NCBI GenBank assembly: GCA_031472005.1
Contig: PZJY01000004.1
Span: 1,028,556 to 1,092,555 of the forward strand
Length of the DNA stretch: 64,000 nucleotides
Direction: 5' to 3'
Origin: Tetracladium setigerum
Lineage: Eukaryota; Ascomycota; Leotiomycetes; Helotiales
Made by a program: the position numbers and the translations under genes. Positions 11,886 through 24,257 of the stretch are shown here, one piece after another. The number at the start of each line of letters is the position of its first letter. Positions within the stretch are counted from its first letter, which is position 1. The notes beneath the pieces are model-generated. The model saw nothing but the letters and a program-made list of their open reading frames with translations. It searched no databases and was not told the origin of the DNA.

Positions 11886-14856
11886 TTATTCTGAAGGGGG
11901 TATTTGATTGTACTTATACTTTTTATCCTCTTGTCGGTGCATCACCGATATGCGGCCATTTCATCATATATGCCCCTGTTGTGATGTTGAGAAGGTGGTC
12001 GTCGTCCAGAACTCTAGCGAATGAGGTGCTGTTGATTGAAGGAGCGAGGTCACGTGGGGAGGAGCTCCGCGCGGAAAGTCTTCCACTCTTTCCGCCGCGA
12101 TATCCGCCTGGGTGTTTGTTGACTTCAAAGCTGTAGACACATATCCCAAGTATTCCAGGACAGGGTATTACTTCTTGTCTTCGATATATCTACTCCTTTT
12201 CCGTTAACTTGAATTTTCTAAATACAAAACAAGTACATGCTAAATCCTGGAAGCTGCCTGAATTGCAAGCAGCAGAAGGAAAGGAATTGGCGGCGATCTG
12301 ACCGAACTTCAAATCCGATGTCGCGATGTCGTTATAACATCTTCCCCATATCAATGCTCAATATTCGCGCTTCGAAAGACTTCTCTTGGTTGGTGCAATG
12401 CGTCTAGTTGGCGCAAGGTAGTTGATATTTGTACCTCTGTTTCTGTTGACAGATATCGGGAGACTTTAGAACCGTTAACCGATGGATTCATATCAGCTTA
12501 AAACGCAGGCAGTGGAATGTATGACAAGAAGAAATATATGGGTGCTCTTACCGAGACGGTGATGGTAACGTTGATGAACTGTTGCCGCCTTCCAATGTAG
12601 AATTCGAGCAAGCAGTTGTGATATATTCAAAAGGGATCGACGGCTCTCTTGAATGTGTTCATGTCCAACTCAGGTATCTATCATGAATTCCTAGACGTGG
12701 TTGAAAGAATTGATGTATTGCAGATGAACCTGGACTGGATGAAAGTGGATCAAATATCTAATACTCCATCTACTCGTTCTCCAAGCTTCGTTGTCCTTTG
12801 CGCTTTCTCGCTGCTGGTTGATAAATGACTTCTGAGTATATTTCGTCAACGGTATCTGTTTCCCGAGCGAATACTGCAATAGACTTTGACGGGTTAGTAA
12901 TAGTTCTGCGACGAGAATCGAAGTGAGAGTAAATTGAATCTTCCGCATACCAGCTTTTGTCTATGACCGACGAGAAAAGGGTCCTCTCAAGCAAATGGCA
13001 ACAGCATAAGAGTCATATTTTCACTGCGAACGTACTATCAAACTGTGTTTTGTTGTTTGAGAGAGTATCATTAAACAGTGGCGTGATGCGCTTCAATTCT
13101 CTGTTGTTGAAGTCATCTGTTTCTCAAGAACGGGGAGGAGATTTGGTGTCGACTGCATTGCGAGCACTTCCACACAACCAATTCCCCCTCATCGGCCTCG
13201 ACTTCTACAACCACTTTCACACAATTGAATGCCAACTCCATTCCTTCACGATGAATTAAAAATGACGCGTCAGTCGATTCCTCGATTGCGGTCTTCACCG
13301 TACCTTCGGCCCTTTTGCCCACCTCGTTAGGAGATAAGAAAGTCAATACTGCCTCGCAAACACAAAACAGGTGAGAATAATAGGCGAGAATTATCAAACC
13401 ACTCAATCCAAGTCTCCAAGATCAGCACAGCCATGTTCCTCTTCACCAGGATAAAAAGAGTAAACAGACCATATAAACGAAATACTGAGTAAGCTGGTCA
13501 TTTCACCGCATTTGCTTTGGAGGCCGCGTTGCTGGCAGCCACAGTGGGGAAAGGGGGAGGGGTTCCGTTTTGCGAGAAAGTCAAAGGAATGGAATTTTAG
13601 ACGAGGGATAGAGGTGTTGGCAGCACTTTAGAGGGATTTGGGGTGGGTTATTGGTGAGTTTGTGGTGGGTAGGATGAGGTGTTGATGGGTGTTTTGGTCT
13701 TGGCAAATAATATGCTGGGGCCGGACATAGAGGGAGTGAGACGCAAGAGGAAACATGCGAAGGATGATAGAATGTCACTTGTATTTAGATTAAAATCTGA
13801 CAGGTACTAGGTTACAGATTGTGTTTCGTTCTCTTGGTGTTTTACAGCAATCGTAGTGTTGATCGTTTGGAAGTGACATTTTTCCTGTATGATTTGGGAA
13901 ATTGAAGAAAGTGGGAGGCCGTAGAGCTACCTCCCATCAAACAGAATCAGAGTGGAGAGGAAACTTCATAAGCTAAAACCTTAAAATTCTCATCTCGTCT
14001 TCGCTTAATAAGTTTAAATGCCCAATCCACTACTTAAATCTTTAAAACCCACCGGAAGACCCATGTCAGCTGCTTTACACGTGACTTTAACCCCCCCAGC
14101 CCCGTTCGCTGACCCGTCACTTCGTAACCTCCCAAGCAAACGTCGTCTGATATTTCCTGAATCCTGATATTTCTTTCGCTTTGGATTCATCTGATCCGAA
14201 AGCAAACAAAACTTCCGGGGCTCGAGTATGGAATTATACATTTAAATCCGGCCTCGAATCAGCAAAGTACATGGCCAAGTCTTCCAAGATGCTTGTTTTA
14301 CTTCGCCTCCTTCAATTACGCACTCCATCTTCAACCCACACAACTGTCAACCACCCACCACCCAAGACTGTCACTTGCTTATTGGTGGTCATCCTCATGC
14401 TGACAGCCCAGTCACTCTATGGCATCCTCCTATGGCATCCTATGCCATCCTATCCGTGCCGAGAATAGAGGAGTCTCTTTCACTGCTGCATTTCGGCCGG
14501 GGCTACGTGAAAAAGAGGCAAGGGCTGGCCGCAGTTGCTGATGAGAGCAGCACCGCGAGAAAAGGAAAGCGAAAAAAACAACAACCATGAGTTTGGCTGA
14601 CGACGTGAATGCTGGGCGCATCTAATCCTCACGAGTTCGGACTGTTTTTGACCTGTTAGCCACAGATTCCAGACTCCGCTTTCTCTTTTCTGAGGGGGCG
14701 TTTCGGTCTTTTCCAGCGCCAAGTTACCAACATTTTGCCGCCTCTCGGAATCCTTTATAAACGTGCAAGTGCCGTCACTTCCCCAGCTTTGATGTATTGC
14801 CGGAGAGAAGAGACGTCGTTGAACACTTTTGTTATATTTGTTGTTTTTGTGCAGTT
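11886..14856. other. Intergenic region, 3 kb
   Basis: The left end is the promoter of the FAH-domain gene and the right end that of the ADAM gene. Short open frames on the minus strand around 12691-13406 have no recognisable domain and were not accepted. TTTATAAA at 14754-14761 is a good TATA-box candidate. Confidence 0.55.
14754..14761 (+). promoter_or_regulatory. Probable TATA box of the ADAM gene
   Basis: TTTATAAA lies 96 bp upstream of the ATG at 14857. It is a sequence match only. Confidence 0.5.
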
Positions 14857-17356
14857 ATGAGGATTTCACTACCGTCTGTTTCGCTGCTGGGGACGTTGTC
14901 ACTGTTGCTTCCGGCCGTTGCCGGTACGTTCTAATTTTCTGATCTCATGTTCTTGTTGTTGTTGGGGAGTGGGATGTGGATTCTAATGATATCATCACAG
15001 CACACTCCAGCGAACGCGATGGGATAGGATATGTCTCTTCCGTTGAGGATCCAGTGATCAATACTAAACATGGTCGAATCGATCACCTTTCGGACTTCGA
15101 GGTGTCGTTCTACCTACACAATAACCAACAAAGGATCAAGCTAGAGCTGACGCCCAACCACGATATCCTTGGCGAGAATGCACATGTTCAATACCTCGAC
15201 AGCCAGGGGAACGTGAAGAGATCGGAGGAAATCAAGAGGCATGAGCACAAGGTCTTTAAGGGTTTGGCCTTCGTCGAGGAGGAAGATGGAGAGTGGCAGG
15301 AAGTTGGACGCGCGAGGATTTATGTAAAGGAGGATGGACCGAAGCCATTGATGGAAGGATCATTCGATATTCTAGGCGACCATCATCACGTTCAACTGAG
15401 ATCATCCTACTCTAAGATGAGGCGACGCTCCGATATTGCCGTTCGAGACCGAGAGGAGGAGTCCATGATCGTGTACCGTGACTCTGATATGGTCGTGAAT
15501 GAGGCAAAGCGGGATACCTCAGAGACACCAAGATGCGGAGCTGATGATCTACCTTTCAATGTACAATCCGGAGTGCTCCCCAGGTCAGCGAGTGTTGGAT
15601 CATTCTATCTTCCCAGCAAACGACAGCGACAATCAGGAAACATCGGGACTGGCAACCTTAGGGCGTCCATCGGCGATACCGCAGGATGTCCAACCGATGC
15701 TCGAGTTGCTCTTGTAGGGATTGCCACAGATTGTACCTACACTGCAGTCTTCAGAGATGACGAAGAAGCGCTTCGACGAAACCTCATCACAATGGTCAAC
15801 TCGGCCTCCGATGTATACGAGGCTTCCATGAACATCGCCATAGGTCTCAGAAACCTTACGATCAGTGATGCTTCATGCCCATCCTCAACCAGCACTGCGA
15901 CTCCATGGAACCTTCCCTGCGCTCAGGGTGATATCGAAACTCGTCTTAACTCATTCTCGCAATGGAGAGGCCAACTAGGCGATGATAACGCGTATTGGAC
16001 CATGATGAGTACTTGTGCCACCGGAAGTTCAGTTGGCCTTGCTTGGTTAGGACAACTCTGCGTCTCTACTCTCCCAAGCTTTGGGCAACAGTCTGTCAGC
16101 GGAGCCAACGTAGTCGTCCGAACCCAAGGCGAATGGCAAGTTTTCGCGTAAGTTACCCAACTACTTATCCCGTGCTCCTTCTCTCAATATCAACAATGCT
16201 AACTTCAAGCAACAGTCACGAATCAGGCCATACATTCGGTGCCGTTCATGACTGCGACGCCTCGGCCTGTTCCACAACTGCAACAGCCGCCCGCTGCTGC
16301 CCAGTCTCTACATCATCATGCGATGCGAGCGGGGCCTACCTCATGTCCCCCGTCTCCAGCCGCGGCCTTACTCAATTCTCACCCTGCACCATCGGCAACA
16401 TCTGTTCAGGCCTAGGACAAAACCGCGTCCGCAGTTCATGTCTCGTTCCCAACCGTAACCTCGTCACCCTCACCGGCTCTCAATGCGGCAATGGCATCGT
16501 CGAAAGCGGCGAAGAATGCGACTGTGGTGGTGAGACTGGCTGTGCTGGAAATACCTGCTGCAATCCCACTACATGCAGATTTACCGAAAGAAGCGTTTGT
16601 GATGATAGCCATGATTCTTGCTGTACATCTTGTCAATTCACCGCTGCCAACACCGTTTGTCGCGCCAGCAAAGGCGTGTGTGATCGCGAGGAGACTTGTT
16701 CCGGAACCGACGCCGTCTGTCCATCTGACTCCTTCCTCCCCAACGGCGATAGTTGCGGCACCGACCTTACCTGCGCGAGCGGGAAGTGCACGAGTAGAGA
16801 TTTGCAATGTCAGATGGTGGCGGATCAGGCGACGTCGGGGAATTATACATCGGCGTGTCAAGTAAACACGTGTATCCTGACCTGCGTGAGTTCAGCTTCG
16901 ACGAATCGCTTGTCGTGTCAGCAAATGGATCAATTTTTCATCGATGGTACACCATGTTCTGGTACTTCGAGTGGACAAGCCTGCTTGAATGGCGGCTGTA
17001 CATCTATTCGCTCGACCAACAACAACGGAGGAACCAACAGCAACGGAGGAGGTACCAACACAAGTGGCGGCGGTGGGAACGAAAGTGTGGGATCTTGGAT
17101 CGATCGCAATAGATCTCTTTTCATTGGATTGGTTGCTGGATTAGGTGGTGCGGCCGTGCTGTTGGTGCTTTGTTGCGTGGTGAGCTGTTGCAGGAAGAGG
17201 AATAAGAGGAAGAAGATGGCTTCTATGCCGCCGCCGCCGATGAGACCGATGATGGGTGGTGTTGGTGGTTGGAATGGTCAGCCTTCGTATCCTCAGCAGG
17301 CGCACATGGGTTATGATCCGAGATTGGCGAGGACACCTACGTTTAGGTATGCTTAG
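14857..17356 (+). CDS. ADAM-family zinc metalloprotease (reprolysin-disintegrin, membrane anchored)
   Basis: Exons 14857-14923, 15001-16147 and 16216-17356 give 784 residues. Domains in order: signal peptide (1-about 22); a prodomain that ends near PRCGADDLPFN, whose Cys may act as a cysteine switch; a catalytic domain with HESGHTFGAVHD, the HExxHxxGxxH zinc site (first His about residue 406); a Cys-rich disintegrin module beginning CGNGIVESGEECDCG; an EGF-like/Cys-rich region; a Gly/Asn/Ser-rich stalk; one transmembrane helix at about 703-727; and a short basic, Pro-rich cytoplasmic tail. Intron 2 splits the codon just before the first zinc His. Fungal ADAMs are presumed surface sheddases; the substrate is unknown. 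No frame break was found. Confidence 0.93.
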
Positions 17357-19600
17357 GTTGATGGGTTTGTTTTTCGTTTTCAGCGAGCATGGATCGGTTT
17401 GTGTTTGGTTTGGTATATAGTCTTGATTTTTGGTATATTGGATGTGGATTGGGTTGGGTTTGTGGTTGGATAGGCGTTTTGAGATAGAACCTCACATACA
17501 GAAGAAGAAGAAGAAGCATTATAACGACATTTTGAATGAGATACGAATCACAGGTAGTCAAAGAAAGAATCAAAAAACTGCATTTATGAATTTAAACTCC
17601 ACCACTTCTACAATCCAACAACGTGCAGTGACACTTTAATAATCCACTCAAATTCCCTCCCACGCCTCTCCCTATTTCCCCACTACCACCGTCCACACAC
17701 CAACACGCGTATGTGTCAAATTTCAACCACCCCACACAATTGTGTGATCTGATCCTGATCTCCCTCAGTACCGACATACGTTGAATCACCTACCTCACCT
17801 TAAATAAACGTCCGACGGCAATTGCTTAATCCCACCCACCCACACCCATCTGCCGGGTAAATTTTAAACGATTCACTTCAATCTCGCCAGAAAATACGAG
17901 TGCCGGTACGGTACCGTTCAGTACCCCCGCCAAAGGGCCTTGGCTGTGGGGTAGGTAGGTCAGGTAGGGTAGGGCAATTCTCTCACAGCAATACTTGTTC
18001 CAAGAACATTTTTGTTGCATGTTATAGCTTATCTTATACTGATTGGATTCTTACTTGTGTAAGGTTGGTAGAACTGTGGTGTCAGGGATGTAAATTTTGC
18101 AAATGTGCGATAAAACGCGTTTGGCGGGGGTGTCAACAGTGTCATTCCAAACTCGCTGGTCCTGCGCGGTACAGCTTAAAAAGGGAAGAGGACTTCTTTT
18201 CCCAAAAAATATAGTGATTTAGAGTGAATGAGGAAGGTTACTGGAAGGCTATGGATATCCTATAGCTAGATATATTAAATACAATCGAATGCAGTGGTGC
18301 AATAAAAGAGAAAATGTCAAGGCGTGTTTGGGAAGGAAGTGCTTCAGATTCAGTCTGATTTGGTCAAGTCGACATTGTGAGTAGTAAGTGGAGTGAATCA
18401 GGTTGTAAATATGTGATGAGGAAACACTGATCTATAGGAAATGCGGCGATCTTGAATTTTGGGAGGTTGGTGTATGGTTGGACTTGTAGCTTATCGGCCA
18501 GGTTCACTTGGGTTTTGTCTTCAGGACCAGTGGTTGAAAGTGAGCTCAGGTTAAGAGAATTGAGCAGGACATGAAGGTTAGGTTTGAATGGCAAAATTGA
18601 CTCGTGTAACTGCAGAATTCCGCCGGATTTGTTGTTCTAGAACAGAAGGTGTTTACGAAAGAATTGAAATGAAACAATGCTGATGCGGCTCTTTTGCTGG
18701 AGAAGGAAGGTGAAAGAAGTGGTGGCAGTGGGTACTCCAAATGTCTTTGGGAATGCCAAGGCTGGGTTGGAGGTCGTCTTGGTTTGTTTCTGGAACATCG
18801 TTGTCGCTCTATTCACCAGATACATCTTACCTATCATGATATCGTTCAATGTATGTTGGTTTGTTCCCTCGTTGGTGCCAAATCGAGAGGGAAGAGAACG
18901 AAGAGAGAATTTAGTTCTGGTGGCTGGATAGCTTCCTCAATGGGTTGTAGCTACGTCATTTCCAGATGGCGAATCATGAAGTGTTGCCAGACAGAGCGAA
19001 AGACAAAACCTGTGAAGGGAGCACATGAAAAGAAACGAGGCTCTGTCCTTTCTTAGTATCTTCGTCTAATAATGTTGGCAAGCACATTTTGCGGTACAGT
19101 CCAGTGAAATGCAGGTCCCGTTTGAGGCTGAGATCTGGTCAAACGAAAGAGGTGGCGGCTAAAGAGGCAGAAAGGAACAACTTTATTTTGGGATGAAATG
19201 GATGAATGAGAGAACAAATGAATGAATGCATAAATGATAAATGACATTTAACAAGCCCTTCCCTTTATGAGAGTTTTGCATGATTAATGGTTTAGGTGGC
19301 ATCATCTATCTACTACTACCACTACTAGCGTTGATTACATATTCCTGGCGGGAGAGGTAAAGGACACTTCTCCGCGCCAAGCGGCCACTAAACGAGCCAA
19401 TCAGGGCGCCGTCTGAACTGAACAGATATGCCAACCAGATAGCCTGGCTGGTGATAAGTCGCGAGCCACAAGAATAAATTCCGACACTTCTGCTCCTCCT
19501 CCCATTTCCTTCTTTTTCTTTTCTTCAAAGTCAACAACACCAAACTTCACCCCATTTACCTGCAAATTCCACGACAGAGTTGATTGACAAAACAATCATC
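17357..19600. other. Intergenic region, 2.2 kb
   Basis: No gene was recognised. A CGGTACGGTACCG palindrome lies at 17904-17916. The right end is the KAR2 promoter with a CCAAT box at 19397-19401. Open frames around 18364-18931 lack domains and plausible splice joins. Confidence 0.55.
19397..19401 (+). promoter_or_regulatory. CCAAT box upstream of KAR2
   Basis: A CCAAT pentamer about 200 bp upstream of the KAR2 ATG could bind the fungal HAP/CBF complex. The motif is short, so chance is possible. No clear unfolded-protein-response element was identified. Confidence 0.35.
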
Positions 19601-21851
19601 ATGGCGCGCGGAAACATTGTGGGCTTGTCAGCCCTCTTTTACCTCGCCCTCCTCTTCTCCCCCCTCGCCCTCCTCCAAACCGCCTCCGCACAGTCTGACC
19701 AAGACCCAATACAAGAGAACTATGGAACCGGTATGTGGCTTCTTCTTCCCCTCCTGCTGCTGTGGCAGATTCCCAATCTATTACTACGAATAGCAGCTAA
19801 TTGCGAGTTCTGCAGTTATCGGTATCGATCTGGGAACCACCTACTCATGTGTCGGTGTGATGCAAAAGGGCAAGGTTGAGATTATGGTCAACGACCAAGG
19901 ACACCGTATCACCCCCTCATATGTCGCCTTCACCGACGACGAGCGTTTGGTCGGAGACGCAGCCAAGAACCAGGCTGCCGCAAACCCAAAGCGAACAATC
20001 TTCGATGTCAAGTAAGTACTCTCTAAGGACAGCTGGCCTTTTGGCAGATCGGGATTCTCTCAAACGGACATTCCCCAAGCCTGCTATGTAAAGGACAGGG
20101 CTAATTGACCCCTCCACAGGCGTATGATCGGTCGCAAGTTCTCGGATAAGGATGTTCAAGGTGACATGAAGCACTTCCCCTTCGATGTCGTTAACGTTGA
20201 TGGCAAGCCATCCGTCGAGGTCGAGGTCGCCGGTTCCAAGAAGCGATTCACCCCAGAAGAAGTCTCCGCCATGATCCTCGGAAAGATGAAGGATGTCGCA
20301 GAGTCGTATCTCGGAAACAAGGTTACCCACGCCGTCGTCACCGTCCCAGCCTACTTCAACGACAACCAGAGACAAGCCACCAAGGATGCCGGTATTATTG
20401 CTGGCTTGAACGTCCTCCGTATCGTCAACGAGCCCACCGCCGCAGCTATCGCCTACGGTTTGGACAAGACTGATGGAGAGCGTCAAATCATTGTCTACGA
20501 TCTTGGTGGAGGAACCTTCGATGTCTCCCTCCTCTCCATCGACCGTGGTGTTTTCGAGGTCTTGGCTACCGCTGGTGACACCCACTTGGGTGGTGAGGAT
20601 TTCGATCAACGAGTCATCAACTACTTCGCCAAGAAGTACAACAAGGAGAACTCCGTCGATATCACCAAGGATCTCAAGACCATGGGTAAACTCAAGCGTG
20701 AGGCTGAGAAGGCCAAGCGTACCCTTTCTTCCCAAAAGACCACCCGTATCGAAATCGAGGCTTTCCACAACGGCAACGACTTCTCCGAGACCCTCACCCG
20801 GGCCAAGTTCGAGGAGTTGAACATTGATCTCTTCCGCAAGACCCTCAAGCCAGTTGAGCAGGTCCTCAAGGATGCCAAGCTCAAGAAGGGCGAGGTCGAC
20901 GACATCGTTTTGGTCGGTGGTTCTACCCGTATCCCCAAGGTTGTCGAGCTCATCGAAGAGTACTTCGGAGGCAAGAAGGCCAGCAAGGGTATCAATCCTG
21001 ATGAGGCTGTTGCATTCGGTGCCGCTGTTCAAGGTGGTGTCTTGTCTGGTGAGGCCGGAACTGAGGACATCGTTCTCATGGACGTGAACCCACTTACTCT
21101 CGGTATCGAGACTACCGGAGGTGTCATGACCAAGCTCATTCCCCGTAACACCGTCATTCCAACCCGCAAGTCCCAGATCTTCTCCACTGCCGCCGACAAC
21201 CAACCAGTAGTCTTGATCCAAGTCTTTGAGGGAGAGCGCGCCATGACCAAGGACAACAACAACCTCGGAAAGTTCGAGCTTACCGGTATCCCACCTGCAC
21301 CACGAGGTGTTCCTCAAATCGAGGTCTCCTTCGAGCTTGACGCCAACGGAATCTTGAAGGTTACCGCCGGTGACAAGGGTACTGGAAAGTCCGAGTCCAT
21401 CACCATCACCAACGACAAGGGACGTCTCACTCAAGAGGAGATTGACCGCATGGTTCAAGAGGCCGAGAAGTACGCCGATGAGGACAAGGCCACCAAGGAG
21501 AAGATCGAGGCCCGAAATGGTCTTGAGAACTATGCCTTCAGCTTGAAGAACCAAGTCAACGACGAGGAGGGTCTCGGAGGCAAGATCGATGATGATGACA
21601 AGGAGACTGTAAGTTGACCCATTTTACACCCGAAATTGAACCAACACTAATAACTATCATAGCTTCTCGAGGCTGTCAAGGAGACCACCGATTGGCTCGA
21701 GGAGAACGCCGCCACGGCCGAAGCCTCTGATTTCGAAGAGCAAAAGGAGAAGCTCTCTGGCGTAGCCTACCCAATCACCAGCAAGCTTTACGGCGACGCT
21801 GGTCCAGGAGGTGCCAGTGATGACGAGCCAGCCGATCACGATGAGCTATAG
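19601..21851 (+). CDS. KAR2: ER-lumenal Hsp70 chaperone BiP/Kar2
   Basis: Exons 19601-19730, 19816-20011, 20120-21608 and 21663-21851 encode 667 residues. The hydrophobic signal peptide covers about residues 1-31. The actin-like ATPase domain begins with [14 protein letters not shown] and contains [13 protein letters not shown] and [12 protein letters not shown]. The substrate-binding domain follows, with a helical lid. The last four residues are HDEL, the ER-retrieval signal. The length matches fungal BiP. It binds unfolded proteins in the ER, supports Sec61 translocation and senses ER stress through Ire1 (established for the family). Codon use is strongly biased towards C-ending codons, as expected for a highly expressed gene. 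A 545-codon open frame on the opposite strand is a by-product of this bias. Confidence 0.98.
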
Positions 21852-22640
21852 ACAAAAGTCTACTTAGAATCAAGATAGACACTTTTGTTTTTTCCCTCTC
21901 GAGGTTTGGATGGAATCTTCAAAAAAGAAAAAACAAGAAATTCATTCAACCAATCAGCACATAGATCTGCTTGTTTTGTTTCCCTTTTCTCGCGCAAAAT
22001 GTTCTCCTTTGAAATATTCTTTACCCTTGGTGTGCAGGCGTAGCATATATTTTGGCCAGTTCAATGATCCGGGGAAATCAAAAATCACATTATGGGATGG
22101 ATGGCATGGTGGGCTCTCAGTGGGCGCTAGCTGTACAATAGCAGGCGGAAAGGAAAAAAATTGAGAGAAGTTGAAGTGCAAATAGAGCGTTGGAGGGCGT
22201 GTGTGTGAGAGGGAGCGAGTGAGGTAGAGAAGCAAAGAAAGAAGAAATAAACTTTTTAAAAAAACCCTTGTTCTTTCGTGTGTTGTTTTTGTTTGATCGT
22301 GAAATTTTGATAAGTGATTTGAATTGAAATATGTGTGGTATTGGATTGTTCTGTCTAGTATGATGTCTGTCTATCCATTTGTGCTATTGAGTTCATGCCG
22401 AATATTCGCAATAGAAAACTAACTAACACTTTCTTTTCATCGATGCACTTGTCTCTCTGGCTGCCCATCAAACTTACCCTCAGCTAATGCCTTTCACGTC
22501 TTTCTCTTCGGCTATTAGTACTGTAGCGTAGTGTACTGTGCTGTACTGCTTCTTCCCCCAATGGGTAGTTTGTCGTTGAGGGTGTTTGCTTATATCTTTC
22601 TTTGCCTTTCCAACTTAACGAACCTGGTGCCTAAGTGAGT

Positions 22641-22690
22641 CATTTGAATAGAAGTTACCAAATAGGTGATCTTAGATAGGAGTTACATGC
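22641..22690 (+). mobile_element. Transposase relic, copy 1
   Basis: Read from 22641 the sequence gives HLNRSYQIGDLR, then a TAG stop and EL. The piece at 25006 gives HLNRS-stop-QMGYLR-stop-EL. The nucleotide match is about 36 of 40. The second copy follows an N-terminus typical of fungal Tc1-like transposases, so both look like decayed copies of one element. Confidence 0.4.
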
Positions 22691-23797
22691 CAGTTTAAAT
22701 CGGCATTTAGCATCGGCATAAAACTCATCGATCAAATATTCAGCACCTTTATTGAATGACTACAGACTGAACGAACGAAAAAAAAAATGGCGAATGTAAA
22801 TGTGCTGGAATTTTGGTTGCTGCTGAATGGAGGAGAGTTAACTAGTTTTTTAGTACACTAATAAAATGTAAGAGTCGATAAGTATATGTGTATAGGTGTA
22901 TATTAGACTTGCAGGTATACTCCAAAGCCACGACGCTACTGTATGTGGAAGAGCCTCCAACCTCGGCTCCGACTTCCGCTCTTTTGGCGGGGAACAGCGG
23001 AATTCGTGTGTTGCTGCAAGGTTCGCATCTCAGGGTAATTTCCCCTATCCTTTCTTCGCCTTCTCCAGATCTAATCCTTGACATAACCTTCTCCCAAATG
23101 TCGAAGTTAGGGGATCATGTAGTCTAGAATTGGCTCCACTCTGTGATGACCATCCAACCGCCATGCGGGAGATCTCGTTAAAAATTCTAGGTATGAACTA
23201 AAAGTTTAGCGAAGCCTAATTCATTCGCCTTGTACTGTACTAACTACCTAACAACAAGTGGTTTCTTTTCTATAGATCTCGAAGAATACTCAGGCTGTTT
23301 ACTTCTCTCGTCTCCCAATAATGCGTATTGACTCTACTCGCTACTTCCTTTTGCCAAGCTTTGAAAAGTAATGATGACTCTGGCTGGCTGTCTTGGTATT
23401 ACTTGGTTGTCCGACCTGTGTTTCAGCACGCACTGGAGTAGGTAAATGTGCACATCAACCATCGGTGCTTCAGCGGGGGGAGAAAGTGGGGAGCGTTATT
23501 TCGCATGGTGCAGTACCTCGGGAATAAGTCAGGTCGTCTGGTTAGCGTCAAATATTATTGAAGGCAATTAACGGGAAAATTCCGTTTCAACATAGCGGCT
23601 GCCAACAGTTTTGAGAAATTGAGACGAACGTTTTGTATCAAGACGGTTTTGTATGCCCTATGGGCTGACCACCAGCGGGCGGGATTACCCTCGATATGGA
23701 TAGGTGGTCGGCGGTCATGACTCTCATGAGGGCAGATTCTTTGTTTGGATGGTTTAGATCAGATGACATCCCATCAAGCGACGTCAAATCCGCGGCG

Positions 23798-23806
23798 TAT
23801 ATATAG
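23798..23806 (+). promoter_or_regulatory. Probable TATA box
   Basis: TATATATAG lies 145 bp upstream of the ATG at 23943 and supports expression of the small secreted protein gene. It is a sequence match only. Confidence 0.5.
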
Positions 23807-23942
23807 AAAACCCTCTTCCTTCTTCGCTGAGTACCACGGCAAACAAGATTCACTTCGATCCAGCATCCACCTCTAATTCACCTTCCTTGATTATCTTCTT
23901 CGTTGCAGGTCAACGCTTTATTTCAACTCGCTCAACCGACAA

Positions 23943-24257
23943 ATGCAATTCACCCTTCCCGCCATTTTTACATTCGCCCTCGCCCTGAGCCAGCTTGTGG
24001 CTGCTGCTCCTACTGCTGCTGCTGTTGCTGCTCCTGCTCCTATCCCAGAGGCGGTAAGAATATTTTTAGACTGTTCTATTCATTATTAGAAAGATGAAAC
24101 TGACATATGTACATAGCAACGTGGACGTGTTCCCGATCGGTTTCTCAATGACCCACGCCTCAGTCCAGCCGCGAAGGCGGCGCTTATAGCTGGCTGTCCC
24201 TTTGCATTCCTCAACTTCGACAGTGGTGCTTGCGAGGGCAACCCCGGAGGAAGCTAA
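23943..24257 (+). CDS. Small secreted protein, 83 residues, unknown function
   Basis: Exons 23943-24053 and 24117-24257, with a GTAAGA donor and ATAG acceptor, encode 83 residues. The N-terminus MQFTLPAIFTFALALSQLVA is a strong signal peptide. An Ala/Pro-rich spacer follows (to about residue 37). The mature part is about 46 residues with only two Cys, which could form one disulphide, and ends CEGNPGGS. The intron falls exactly between spacer and mature part. A TATA box lies at the right distance. No family is recognised; a secreted peptide or small effector-like protein is possible. Its size, with each exon below usual cut-offs, makes it easy to miss. Confidence 0.7.

Larger units (their letters stand above)
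21852..23942. other. Intergenic region, 2.1 kb, with a transposase relic
   Basis: No intact gene was found. The region begins with the KAR2 3' UTR. A 50-bp relic at 22641-22690 matches a second relic near 25006. A GTAC-T-GTAC palindrome lies at 23232-23240. The right end is the promoter of the small secreted protein. Confidence 0.55.

Noticed and set aside
12691..13406. Minus-strand open frames with a signal-like start (MRKIQFTLTSILVAELLL)
   Set aside because: The frames overlap one another, no splice model joins them and no family was recognised.
19917..21554. 545-codon open frame on the minus strand opposite KAR2
   Set aside because: It is a mirror of the C-ending codon bias in a highly expressed Hsp70 gene; such antisense frames are a known by-product and the translation has no domain.
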